From contig CALCPB010000627.1 of assembly GCA_937897665.1 (NCBI GenBank), positions 1 to 7,279 of the forward strand: a stretch of DNA of 7,279 bases, written 5' to 3'. Shown piece by piece: positions 1 to 5,479 of the stretch. Numbering within the stretch: position 1 is the stretch's first letter; each line of letters starts with the position of its first letter. The position numbers were made by a program, and so were the translations under genes. Below the pieces are notes generated by a model. That model did not search any database and was not told where the DNA came from. It saw nothing but the letters and a program-made list of their open reading frames with translations. This DNA is from an uncultured Halomicronema sp. Lineage in GTDB: Bacteria > Cyanobacteriota > Cyanobacteriia > Phormidesmidales > Phormidesmidaceae.

Positions 1-459
1 CAGTTTCAGGTGGGCGCAGCGCAGCGCCGGATGTGGCCGTGTCAGGGGGGGGTATTGACCGTAGCGGTTGTAGCCCTACGCTTCGAGGATGGCTAACTAC
101 TCGTGGTCATCGGCCCGGTGCCGGATGAGAACCTGGTGCCCGATTATGCGTTGCGCTGGGGCATTGAAACCCTCTTTGGCCTGTTCAAAACCCGCGGCTT
201 TTGCCTCGAATCCACTCACTTCACTGAAGCCGAGCGGTTGCGAAAGCTCTTTGCACTACTGACCTTGGCGCTCTGCTGGTCGATCACAACCGGCTTATTT
301 CTTCATCAACTGCGACCCATCACCATCAAAACCCATGGCCGGAGGGCCAAAAGTTTGTTCCGTTTAGGATTTGACTATCTTCGCCATCTCCTGCTCAATC
401 CCTCTCCGCTTTATGAAGATGACTTTCGACATACGCTGAAACTTTTGTCCTGTACTTAG
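1..459 (+). pseudogene. IS4-family transposase, C-terminal part, with in-frame stop
   Basis: This is the C-terminal part of a DDE transposase of the IS4 family, which would cut and paste its own element. The reading frame enters from the left edge, is broken by TAA at 94-96, and then runs open to TAG at 457-459. The family signature Y-(2)-R-(3)-E-(6)-K is complete: Tyr at 145, Arg at 154, catalytic Glu at 166 and Lys at 187, within YALRWGIETLFGLFK. Both sides of the TAA read as the same protein (ALRFEDG, stop, LLVVIGPV), so the stop looks like a point mutation replacing a Gln or Glu codon, not a true gene end. The piece from GTG at 103 could in principle be made as a 118-residue fragment, but it would lack the upstream DDE aspartates. 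A run of eight G at 45-52 lies in a less typical stretch. The family call is firm; the inactivity is inferred. Confidence 0.85.
1..459 (+). mobile_element. Right end of an IS4-family insertion sequence
   Basis: The transposase fragment reaches the right boundary of its element. The boundary is placed at about 459-460 because the transposase stop at 457-459 is followed at once by sequence that reads as the interior of a histidine kinase (460 onward). The terminal inverted repeat would then lie inside the last transposase codons, around ACTTTTGTCCTGTACTTAG. The left end is outside the window, so neither the inverted repeat nor a target-site duplication can be confirmed. The exact edge may be off by several bases. 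Confidence 0.6.
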
Positions 460-477
460 CATACCCAGACGCAAATC

Positions 478-1320
478 GTGCAGAGTGAAAAAATGTCTGG
501 CTTTGGAAAAATCGTTGCGGGCAGCGCCCATGAAATCAACAACCCGGTCAATTTCATTCACGGCAATCTAGCTTATGTTCAGAATTATGTAGAAGCTTTA
601 TTGGGTTTGGTGAAAATGTATCAGGAGCAGTGCCCTATCACCACCACAGAAATCCGAGCTGAAGCTGAAGACGTTGATTTGGAATTTATTCAAAACGACT
701 TACCGAAAACGCTGGATTCTATGAAGACTGGCAGCGATCGCATTCGTGAAATTGTGCTTTCGCTCCGTAGCTTTTCCCGGTTTGATGAAGCTGATATCAA
801 ACTGGTTGACATCCACGAAGGGCTCGATAGCACATTGATGATCTTGGGCTATCGGCTGGAAGCGGAAGCCGATAGACCCGAAATTCGAGTTCATCGAGAT
901 TACGCAATCCTGCCGCTGGTTGAATGTTATGCCGGGTTGCTCAACCAGGTATTCCTGAATGTTCTGACTAACGCGATCGAAGCACTCAGCACCGAGAGGA
1001 CGCCGCAAACATCACAAGCGCCAGTGGACAGACTCGATCAGATTACCCTGCAGACTGCTCTCGTTGATGAGCAGTGGGTGCAGATTAAGATCGCGGATAA
1101 CGGGCCGGGTATTACTCCAGAAGTGCAGCAAAAGATGTTTGATCCGTTCTTTACCACCAAGTCTGTTGGCGAAGGCACGGGAATGGGCTTAGCGGTCAGC
1201 TACCAAATTGTGACTGAGAGACATGGCGGCCAATTAACCTGCCGTTCTTCGCTCGGTGAGGGGGCCGAATTTATTATTCAAATTCCGGTGCGCCGAACAG
1301 TCACTGGCGAAAGCACATAA
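478..1320 (+). CDS. Sensor histidine kinase catalytic core, N-terminally truncated by the IS
   Basis: Histidine kinase of a two-component system: it autophosphorylates a His and passes the phosphate to a response regulator. From the GTG at 478 (280 residues) one sees the H-box SAHEINNPVNF with phospho-acceptor His18, the N-box NVLTNAIEAL (161-170), the G1 box IADNGPGI (205-212), the F-box FDPFFTTK (221-228) and the G2 box GEGTGMGL (231-238). HisKA and HATPase_c are therefore complete. No sensor, PAS, GAF or membrane segment precedes them. The open frame extends up to 460 as HTQTQIVQSEKM; a coiled-coil lead-in of this kind normally precedes the H-box in cyanobacterial kinases, so the original start lay upstream and was lost to the insertion. 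GTG 478 has no Shine-Dalgarno; ATG 493 is another possible start. Any expression may depend on a promoter in the element. No cognate response regulator is in the window. Kinase identity is sure; function as a stand-alone protein is doubtful. Confidence 0.85.
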   Translation: MQSEKMSGFGKIVAGSAHEINNPVNFIHGNLAYVQNYVEALLGLVKMYQEQCPITTTEIRAEAEDVDLEFIQNDLPKTLDSMKTGSDRIREIVLSLRSFSRFDEADIKLVDIHEGLDSTLMILGYRLEAEADRPEIRVHRDYAILPLVECYAGLLNQVFLNVLTNAIEALSTERTPQTSQAPVDRLDQITLQTALVDEQWVQIKIADNGPGITPEVQQKMFDPFFTTKSVGEGTGMGLAVSYQIVTERHGGQLTCRSSLGEGAEFIIQIPVRRTVTGEST

Positions 1321-1356
1321 TGAGCATGAGGTTGCCGGTGTGTTCGGCGCACCGGA
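1284..1356. repeat. 16-bp perfect inverted repeat spanning the kinase stop codon
   Basis: The left arm 1284-1299 (TCCGGTGCGCCGAACA) is the exact reverse complement of the right arm 1341-1356, with 41 bases between. The left arm lies in the last kinase codons and the right arm is beyond the TAA at 1318-1320. The right arm can also fold locally: 1335-1342 pairs with 1348-1355 around the loop TTCGG, so two RNA hairpins compete. No U-run follows, so it is not a classical Rho-independent terminator. It could still stabilise the mRNA 3' end or stop transcription between the kinase and the convergent cluster; this role is inferred. Confidence 0.6.
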
Positions 1357-1674
1357 CAGATTACGGCCCTCATCATCAATCACTCGCAGGCATCTATAAC
1401 CGCTTCATCAGGGGTGCCTATAAAGCGATAACCGAAAAGCGATGAGCGCATCCACGAAGGAGGGATTGCTAATCTGGGTGCTGATTTCGATCGCGCCTCT
1501 AATCGTGCCAATGCTGGAATCATTGAAAGAGAGCTACAGAGTCTGCAGCCGTTAATTTCAGCAACTCGCCGTCAGGTCAGGTCAGATTCAGCTCATGCAA
1601 GTTCCCAGTCAATTTGTGCTGGCAGGCGGACTGAATAAAGGGCGTTTTCCAGATCGATATCGCGACAGCTCACT
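1321..1674. other. Spacer of about 350 bases without an intact recognised gene
   Basis: This lies between the kinase and the convergent acetyltransferase. Besides the right arm of the inverted repeat and the possible remnant, it holds two tiny overlapping frames. One (1320-1445, 41 residues) has an ATG overlapping the kinase stop (TAATG). The other (1442-1555, 37 residues) starts within ATGA and contains a hydrophobic stretch GLLIWVLISIAPLIVPML. Neither has a Shine-Dalgarno sequence, and the second competes with the better-looking frame A on the same bases. No HIP1 octamer and no promoter were seen. Confidence 0.4.
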
Positions 1675-1678
1675 CTAA
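1432..1678 (+). pseudogene. Possible decayed coding remnant, family not recognised
   Basis: Two adjoining frames look protein-like but no intact gene is present. Frame A is open from 1432 to TAA at 1636-1638 and includes DERIHEGGIANLGADFDR and then ERELQSLQPLISATRRQV. The +1-shifted frame B is open from 1556 to TAA at 1676-1678 and includes IQLMQVPSQFVLAGGLNK. They meet at three tandem GTCAG copies (1571-1585). A fourth copy would join them into one frame reading RRQVRSGQIQLMQ, so loss of one five-base unit could explain the break. Frame B's stop overlaps the stop of the convergent acetyltransferase at 1675-1677. I do not recognise the family. The alternative is chance open frames in spacer DNA. 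Confidence 0.25.
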
Positions 1679-2307
1679 TTGAAAACGCGAGGTTTGCGAG
1701 GCTTGCAGGGGCTGCCCAGGCAAATGTAATCAGCCGGCAGATCAGTAAACACGCTGCTTCTCGCCCCGACCAGGCTATTGGCCCCTACCGTCACGCCGGG
1801 ACCGATGAAGCAATTCGCCGCTATCCAGGCCCCATTTTCGAGCACGATGGGAGCGACCTGCAGACCAAAGGCCGGATCAGCGGGATTATGCGAGCCGGTG
1901 CAGAGATAGGTGTTTTGCGAGATGACGGTGTGGTTGCCAAGCCGAATTGAACCTAGGCTGTAAAACTCCACGCCGCTGCCCACCCAGCTATAGTCGCCAA
2001 TTTCAATCTTCCAGGGATAGTGAAATCGAGCTGAGGGTCGAATGACGACCCCCCGGCCAATGCGAGCCCCAAACCAGCGCAGCAACAGACGGCGAGGGGC
2101 GTGGTGGGCATGAAGCGTGAGGGGAAAGACCACCGCCTGCACCAGCCACCACAGCAGGATCCAAGGCTTCGAGCGGCCTGGTGAGTACCAAGACTGGTCA
2201 TACTGGCGCAAATCAATCCGCGCCGGTGCCCCAATCCCAGGCTGCCAGGATTCGTCAGGGGTAGACTTTGCGTCCGGCAACGGGGAACGGTCAGAAGAAG
2301 AAGCCAT
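1675..2307 (-). CDS. WcaF/HpsU-like polysaccharide O-acetyltransferase (left-handed beta-helix)
   Basis: A 210-residue acetyl-CoA-dependent O-acetyltransferase of the hexapeptide-repeat type, like colanic acid enzyme WcaF and the cyanobacterial hormogonium polysaccharide enzyme HpsU; it would acetylate a sugar of an exported glycan. A variable N-terminus leads into IDLRQYDQSWY (31-41). Then come a hydrophobic, perhaps membrane-associated helix (PWILLWWLVQAVVFPLTL, 48-65) and the beta-helix from about 82 to 202. Its repeats include IGDYSWVGSG, LGNHTVISQ, IAANCFIG and VGANSLVG. The likely catalytic His140 sits in LCTGSHNPADP, and LGSPCKPRKPRV closes the family domain. Length is normal. The ATG lies only 8 bases after the stop of the upstream glycosyltransferase, so the two are probably co-transcribed. 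No clear Shine-Dalgarno is present. The enzyme class is firm; HpsU over another WcaF-like homologue is a judgement from recalled family features. Confidence 0.88.
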   Translation of the reverse strand: MASSSDRSPLPDAKSTPDESWQPGIGAPARIDLRQYDQSWYSPGRSKPWILLWWLVQAVVFPLTLHAHHAPRRLLLRWFGARIGRGVVIRPSARFHYPWKIEIGDYSWVGSGVEFYSLGSIRLGNHTVISQNTYLCTGSHNPADPAFGLQVAPIVLENGAWIAANCFIGPGVTVGANSLVGARSSVFTDLPADYICLGSPCKPRKPRVFN

Positions 2308-2315
2308 GGCAACGG

Positions 2316-3275
2316 TTAGCTTTGCACGTTGGCAGGTGCGATCGCGGGTGACTCATCAGTAGCCCTGGCAGCCGCGTCATCTTCACCTTTTTTGACGTTA
2401 AGCTGTCCGCCAAACTTTTGGAGTTCAAACAACTTGACGCCGATTTGGTATTCATACTGGCTCAGCAGGCGACCGTAGATATAGCCTGCCTGACCATCCA
2501 AAAACCCGAGGCGAATGAAATAAAACAGAATAAACCGGAGGAATGGCTTGAAGGGTAAGCGCACCCAAATCTTTTTCAAAAACCGCTTACGCTGAACCGA
2601 GTCGCCAAACAGATTCGCGCCGATGGTGCCATCTTCAGCCATACCGTTGAGGATGTTGTAGTAAACCCGCGCCTCCCAGTTGGAATAGCGATTGTGGCGC
2701 TGTAGCCAGTGATAGAGATCGCGGAAGTCGATATGCAGCATATCCTCTTTCAGATAGCCGACTTCACCCGTCTCCACGATGACGTGCTCATGCACTTCGT
2801 TGTCACCGGTGTTACGAATTTCTTCGGTATTGAGGTTCTCGTAGCGACCATTGGCGTGGCGAAATAGGCGCAGATTCCAGTCAGGATATTTGCCGCCAAA
2901 ACGAATCCATTTACCGAGGAAAAACACCCGGCGGTTGAGATAGTAGCCACTGTGGTCAGGCTTTTGAATGGCCTGCTCAATTTCGTCCCACAGTTCCTCC
3001 GTGATGCGCTCGTCGCAATCGACGATAAGCACCCAATCATTCTTAAAAGGCAGGTTATCGAGCGACCAGTTTTTCTTTTTGGGCCAGCGACCGTTGAAAT
3101 GAAACTGCACCACTTGAGCGCCATACTCCTCAGAAATGGCGATCGACCGATCTTCGCTTTGCGAGTCCACCACAAATACTTCATCGGCGCGGGCTACGCT
3201 CTCTAGGCAGGCCGGGAGGTTGGACTCCTCATTTTTGGCAGGAATGAGAACGGAAACGGGGATTTTAGAGGACAT
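2316..3275 (-). CDS. Family 2 glycosyltransferase, WaaE/KdtX-like
   Basis: An inverting GT-A glycosyltransferase of the branch that includes the lipopolysaccharide-core beta-glucosyltransferase WaaE. It would move a sugar from a nucleotide donor to a growing surface glycan on the cytoplasmic side of the membrane. From the ATG at 3275 (319 residues) the nucleotide-binding strand VSVLIPAKNEESNL begins at residue 7, VFVVDSQSEDRS follows at 33-44, and the metal-binding DxD motif is DCD at 86-88. A VHEHV motif (151-155) and a hydrophobic patch FLRFILFYFIRLGF (226-239) follow; the tail is low-complexity and Ala-rich. An upstream GTG at 3320 would add 15 residues with no family match. The ATG is preferred because the domain begins directly after it; neither start has a Shine-Dalgarno. 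The gene is second in the cluster, 102 bases after the first transferase and 8 before the acetyltransferase. Donor and acceptor cannot be told from sequence. Confidence 0.88.
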   Translation of the reverse strand: MSSKIPVSVLIPAKNEESNLPACLESVARADEVFVVDSQSEDRSIAISEEYGAQVVQFHFNGRWPKKKNWSLDNLPFKNDWVLIVDCDERITEELWDEIEQAIQKPDHSGYYLNRRVFFLGKWIRFGGKYPDWNLRLFRHANGRYENLNTEEIRNTGDNEVHEHVIVETGEVGYLKEDMLHIDFRDLYHWLQRHNRYSNWEARVYYNILNGMAEDGTIGANLFGDSVQRKRFLKKIWVRLPFKPFLRFILFYFIRLGFLDGQAGYIYGRLLSQYEYQIGVKLFELQKFGGQLNVKKGEDDAAARATDESPAIAPANVQS

Positions 3276-3377
3276 AGCAGATTTTGAAGTAGTTAGGATA
3301 GGAGTTGAACGAATAGCCACCGGGTGGCAGTCAATTTAGGGAACCGATAGCGCCTGAGCCCATGCCAGCGAGCCTGC

Positions 3378-4304
3378 CTAGCCTGAGGCTGGGCGCAGCA
3401 AACCGCGAATAGCACTGATAAGATACCCAACTTGGCCGTAGGCATAGAGCATGTTTTCAAACCGCTGAGCCGGATCGGGCAGGTATTTGACCGTTTTGTA
3501 GAGACCGCGAATCAATCGCTCTCCCCCTGACTGCAGCTGCTTCCAGCCCGAACGACCGGCCACTCGTTCGCGGTAACACTCACTAATGCCTTGCCACCAG
3601 CTACGACGGATAAACCAGGTCGGGGCCAGTCGGCTCGGGGCGACGTTGTGGGCCACTAGAGCATCGGGTAAATAGGCGACACGGTAACCCATGTTTAGAG
3701 CCTTTTCGGTCATGTAAAGCTCTTCGTTTGACAGCAGGTTTTTGCCGACGCGGCCCAAGTTGACGTCAAAGCCGCCGATTTTTTCGAGAAAGTCAGCGGT
3801 GATGGAGTAATTGAGGCCTCTCGGGGTCAGTCCCGGCTGCTCGATGTAGACGATCTCATTCCCAAGGTCATAAGCGCCCAAGTTGCCCGTCATCCCCGTT
3901 GAAATCCAGTTCGGTGGGGTACAGTTGGGGGGCCAGATCAGCGTCACCTTGCCGCCCGCGATCGCCACCGTGGTGTCCTGCTCGTAAATCTGTGCCAGAG
4001 CCGTCAACCAGCCGCCGCTCGCTTCGGCATCGTCGTCTAGGTAAGCGAGAATTTCACCTTTGGCTACTGCCGCGCCGGCATTGCGCGCGACAGAGAGGCC
4101 GAGGTTGGCCTCATAGACGTACTGTAGCCGGGGATGGGGCAGGCGGGCTTCAACAATGGCCCGCGTGCTGTCGGTAGAAGCATTGTCCACCACGATCACT
4201 TCGTAGTCGGCAAAATCTTGCTCAAGCAAACTGTCGATCGCCGCGCCGAGATAATCTTCGCGGTTGTGCGTACAGATAATGGCTGAGATCCGAGTCGGGG
4301 GCAT
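3378..4304 (-). CDS. Family 2 glycosyltransferase for surface polysaccharide
   Basis: A second inverting GT-A glycosyltransferase, first gene of the minus-strand cluster. From the ATG at 4304 (308 residues) it shows ISAIICTHNREDYL (6-19), VIVVDNASTDSTR (37-49), NLGLSVARNAGAAVAKGE (67-84), the metal and donor motif LDDD (89-92) and the acceptor-side NEEL (193-196). The order is that of a complete GT2 domain. The C-terminal region is basic and aromatic (WFIRRSWWQGISECYRER) and may touch the membrane. The frame opens 24 bases further up at TTG 4328, but AGGAG ends 10 bases before ATG 4304, which favours the ATG. Its role is most simply chain extension of the same exopolysaccharide handled by the two downstream genes; hormogonium-polysaccharide type loci combine such enzymes. 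Sugar specificity is unknown. Confidence 0.88.
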   Translation of the reverse strand: MPPTRISAIICTHNREDYLGAAIDSLLEQDFADYEVIVVDNASTDSTRAIVEARLPHPRLQYVYEANLGLSVARNAGAAVAKGEILAYLDDDAEASGGWLTALAQIYEQDTTVAIAGGKVTLIWPPNCTPPNWISTGMTGNLGAYDLGNEIVYIEQPGLTPRGLNYSITADFLEKIGGFDVNLGRVGKNLLSNEELYMTEKALNMGYRVAYLPDALVAHNVAPSRLAPTWFIRRSWWQGISECYRERVAGRSGWKQLQSGGERLIRGLYKTVKYLPDPAQRFENMLYAYGQVGYLISAIRGLLRPASG

Positions 4305-4314
4305 AGGGTGGTTA

Positions 4315-4319
4315 CTCCT
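4315..4319 (-). promoter_or_regulatory. Ribosome binding site deciding the glycosyltransferase start
   Basis: AGGAG on the minus strand, followed by 10 bases and then ATG at 4304-4302. It overlaps the reading frame that would start at TTG 4328, so it argues for the downstream ATG. It is the only clear Shine-Dalgarno sequence among the genes of this window. Confidence 0.55.
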
Positions 4320-4328
4320 CTCGCTCAA

Positions 4329-4467
4329 AAGCGGGTCGGCTCGCCTTAAGCATTCCCGTTGCTGCTGGCATTCTCTTCAATGACGACGAATTCGGTCGGT
4401 CTTGTGCCCGAAGATTCACGGTAAATTAATATCCGTTGGATAACCAATTCTTCCTCGCAGGTGATGG
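4329..4467. promoter_or_regulatory. Divergent intergenic region between the polysaccharide cluster and deoC
   Basis: The only divergent gap in the window; it should carry promoters for both directions. For deoC, a TAATAT at 4427-4432 resembles a -10 box, 35 bases before the ATG. The best upstream partner, TTGTGC at 4402-4407, is 19 bases away, longer than ideal. The same AT-rich patch (AAATTAATAT) could serve the minus strand. No operator-like repeat was recognised. The promoter assignment is weak. Confidence 0.3.
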
Positions 4468-5161
4468 ATGGATAGCTATCGCGCTTACTCAGAGTTGCCC
4501 CAGGTTGATTTGGCCCCCCTCATCGACCATTCTCTCTTGATTCCCACTGCGACACCCGAGCAAGTGATGCATTGGTGTCGGGAGTGCGATCGCTACCGAT
4601 TTGCGGCAGTCTGCATCGCGCCGACCCACGTGGCCCTTGCCCGCGAGCAGTTGCAGGGCAAAGGCGTGGCCATCTGTACGGTGATTGGCTTTCCTACTGG
4701 AGCCACGACCGCTGCCAGCAAACTTTACGAAGCCCAGGACGCAGTAGAGCAAGGGGCGACGGAATTGGATGTCGTGATCAACCTAGGCTGGCTCAAGTCG
4801 GGGCAGCATGACCGCCTGCATCGTGAAATTGCGGAAATTTGCGATGCTACCGGCACCCTAGTCAAAACAATCTTGGAAACGAGTTTGTTGACGCCAAAAG
4901 AGATCAAAACTGCCGCTGATATTTGTTTAGATGCAGGCGCTAGCTTTCTAAAGACCAGCACCGGTTGGCAAGGGGGCGCTACGGTCGAAGCGGTGCGCCA
5001 ACTGCGCGAAATCGGCCACGGTCAGGTGGGCAAAAAAAGCCTCGGGGGGGATTCGCACCGCTGAGCAGGCGCTACAACTCGTGCAGGCAGGGGCCACCCG
5101 CATTGGCACCTCAAGAGGGCCAGAATTGGAGCAGCAGCAGGCCGCACTGGCGGAGCGGTAG
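4468..5161 (+). pseudogene. deoC: Deoxyribose-phosphate aldolase, frameshifted near the 3' end
   Basis: DeoC splits 2-deoxy-D-ribose 5-phosphate into glyceraldehyde 3-phosphate and acetaldehyde in the cytoplasm, in deoxynucleoside salvage. The class I aldolase TIM barrel is clear: LIDHSLL (18-24), [16 protein letters not shown] (70-85), [14 protein letters not shown] (99-112) with Asp101, [10 protein letters not shown] (137-146), and the Schiff-base lysine Lys162 in FLKTSTGW. As read, the frame ends early at TGA (5062-5064) after 198 residues with a nonsense tail, SLGGDSHR. Dropping one A from the seven at 5032-5038 restores [15 protein letters not shown] and then [10 protein letters not shown], ending at TAG 5159-5161. 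That gives 230 residues, a normal length for the family. The break falls at the second conserved lysine motif (KASGG), so the short product would lack the last barrel strands and phosphate-binding loop. It may be a true mutation, RNA-polymerase slippage on A7, or a sequencing error; bases alone cannot decide. The ATG start has only a weak upstream AGGTG. Confidence 0.9.
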
Positions 5162-5166
5162 ATCCG

Positions 5167-5286
5167 TTAACGCTCACTCAAAACGCGCCGCCAACTGGGT
5201 TCCAGAAGCTTGATGTCGATAAAGTTATAGATTTGCCGAGCCGCCCAGGCGAGAAGGCGAGAACCTGCAGTAGAATTTTGGCGCAT
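5167..5286 (-). CDS. Candidate small protein of 39 residues, not recognised
   Basis: A short frame starts with ATG at 5286-5284 and stops at TAA 5169-5167, only five bases from the restored end of convergent deoC. The peptide looks protein-like: a polar start MRQNSTAGSR, an amphipathic aromatic middle LLAWAARQIYNFIDIKLLEP, and a basic end SWRRVLSER. No full transmembrane span or signal peptide is seen. GTG at 5298 in the same frame would add four residues. There is no Shine-Dalgarno. It could be a real small gene, the C-terminal relic of a larger one (a TGA in the same frame lies at 5310-5308), or chance. I assign no function. Confidence 0.35.
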   Translation of the reverse strand: MRQNSTAGSRLLAWAARQIYNFIDIKLLEPSWRRVLSER

Positions 5287-5310
5287 TGACGTGATCACGC
5301 AGCAACGTCA
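5287..5310. repeat. Small inverted repeat with a nested palindrome
   Basis: TGACGT (5287-5292) and ACGTCA (5305-5310) are inverted copies 12 bases apart. Inside lies the perfect 10-base palindrome CGTGATCACG (5290-5299). It sits directly before the ATG of the minus-strand small frame and about 170 bases before the SLH gene. It could be an operator, but similar short repeats arise by chance. Confidence 0.3.
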
Positions 5311-5409
5311 GTTAGCGGCCCCGGCGAGAGCGATCGCGGGCGGCGCATGAAAGTTGCCAGCCCCTGAATCAGAGTGATCGACCTTAACGCTCTCTCGTCA
5401 GTTTCAGCC

Positions 5410-5450
5410 GCTGCCAGTCAGATCGCTAACATCAGACTGGCGGCAGTTTT
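5410..5450 (+). terminator. Hairpin with T-run upstream of the SLH gene
   Basis: GCCAGTC (5413-5419) pairs perfectly with GACTGGC (5435-5441). The stem extends outward by three pairs, one of them G-U (5410-5412 with 5442-5444). The loop is 15 bases, and AG then TTTT follow (5445-5450). This fits a moderate Rho-independent terminator on the plus strand. It lies about 250 bases after deoC and 30 before the SLH gene, so it may end deoC read-through, or act in the leader of the SLH transcript. The T-run is short, so strength is uncertain. Confidence 0.45.
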
Positions 5451-5479
5451 GCTTACTTCGCGCGGTTAATCTACACATA

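Noticed and set aside
700..1008. Minus-strand open frame inside the kinase
   Set aside because: It lies opposite the H-box to N-box region of a well-supported kinase and its translation has no domain-like features.
1284..1356. Inverted repeat as the terminal repeats of a small mobile element
   Set aside because: Only 41 bases lie between the arms, the left arm is within conserved kinase coding sequence, and no flanking duplication was seen.
2117..2362. Plus-strand open frame over the acetyltransferase start and glycosyltransferase end
   Set aside because: It overlaps two recognised minus-strand genes and its peptide is low quality; it is a shadow of their codon pattern.
3276..3320. Upstream GTG start (3320) for the second glycosyltransferase
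   Set aside because: The extra 15 residues match no family feature, there is no Shine-Dalgarno, and a GCCACCGGGTGGC hairpin (3316-3328) covers the GTG.
3329..3334. TTGACT on the minus strand as a -35 box for the second glycosyltransferase
   Set aside because: No -10 box is found at acceptable spacing; TATTCG is only 13 bases away.
5449..5472. TTGCTT and TAATCT as a promoter for the SLH gene
   Set aside because: The spacing is only 12 bases and the first element overlaps the hairpin's T-run.
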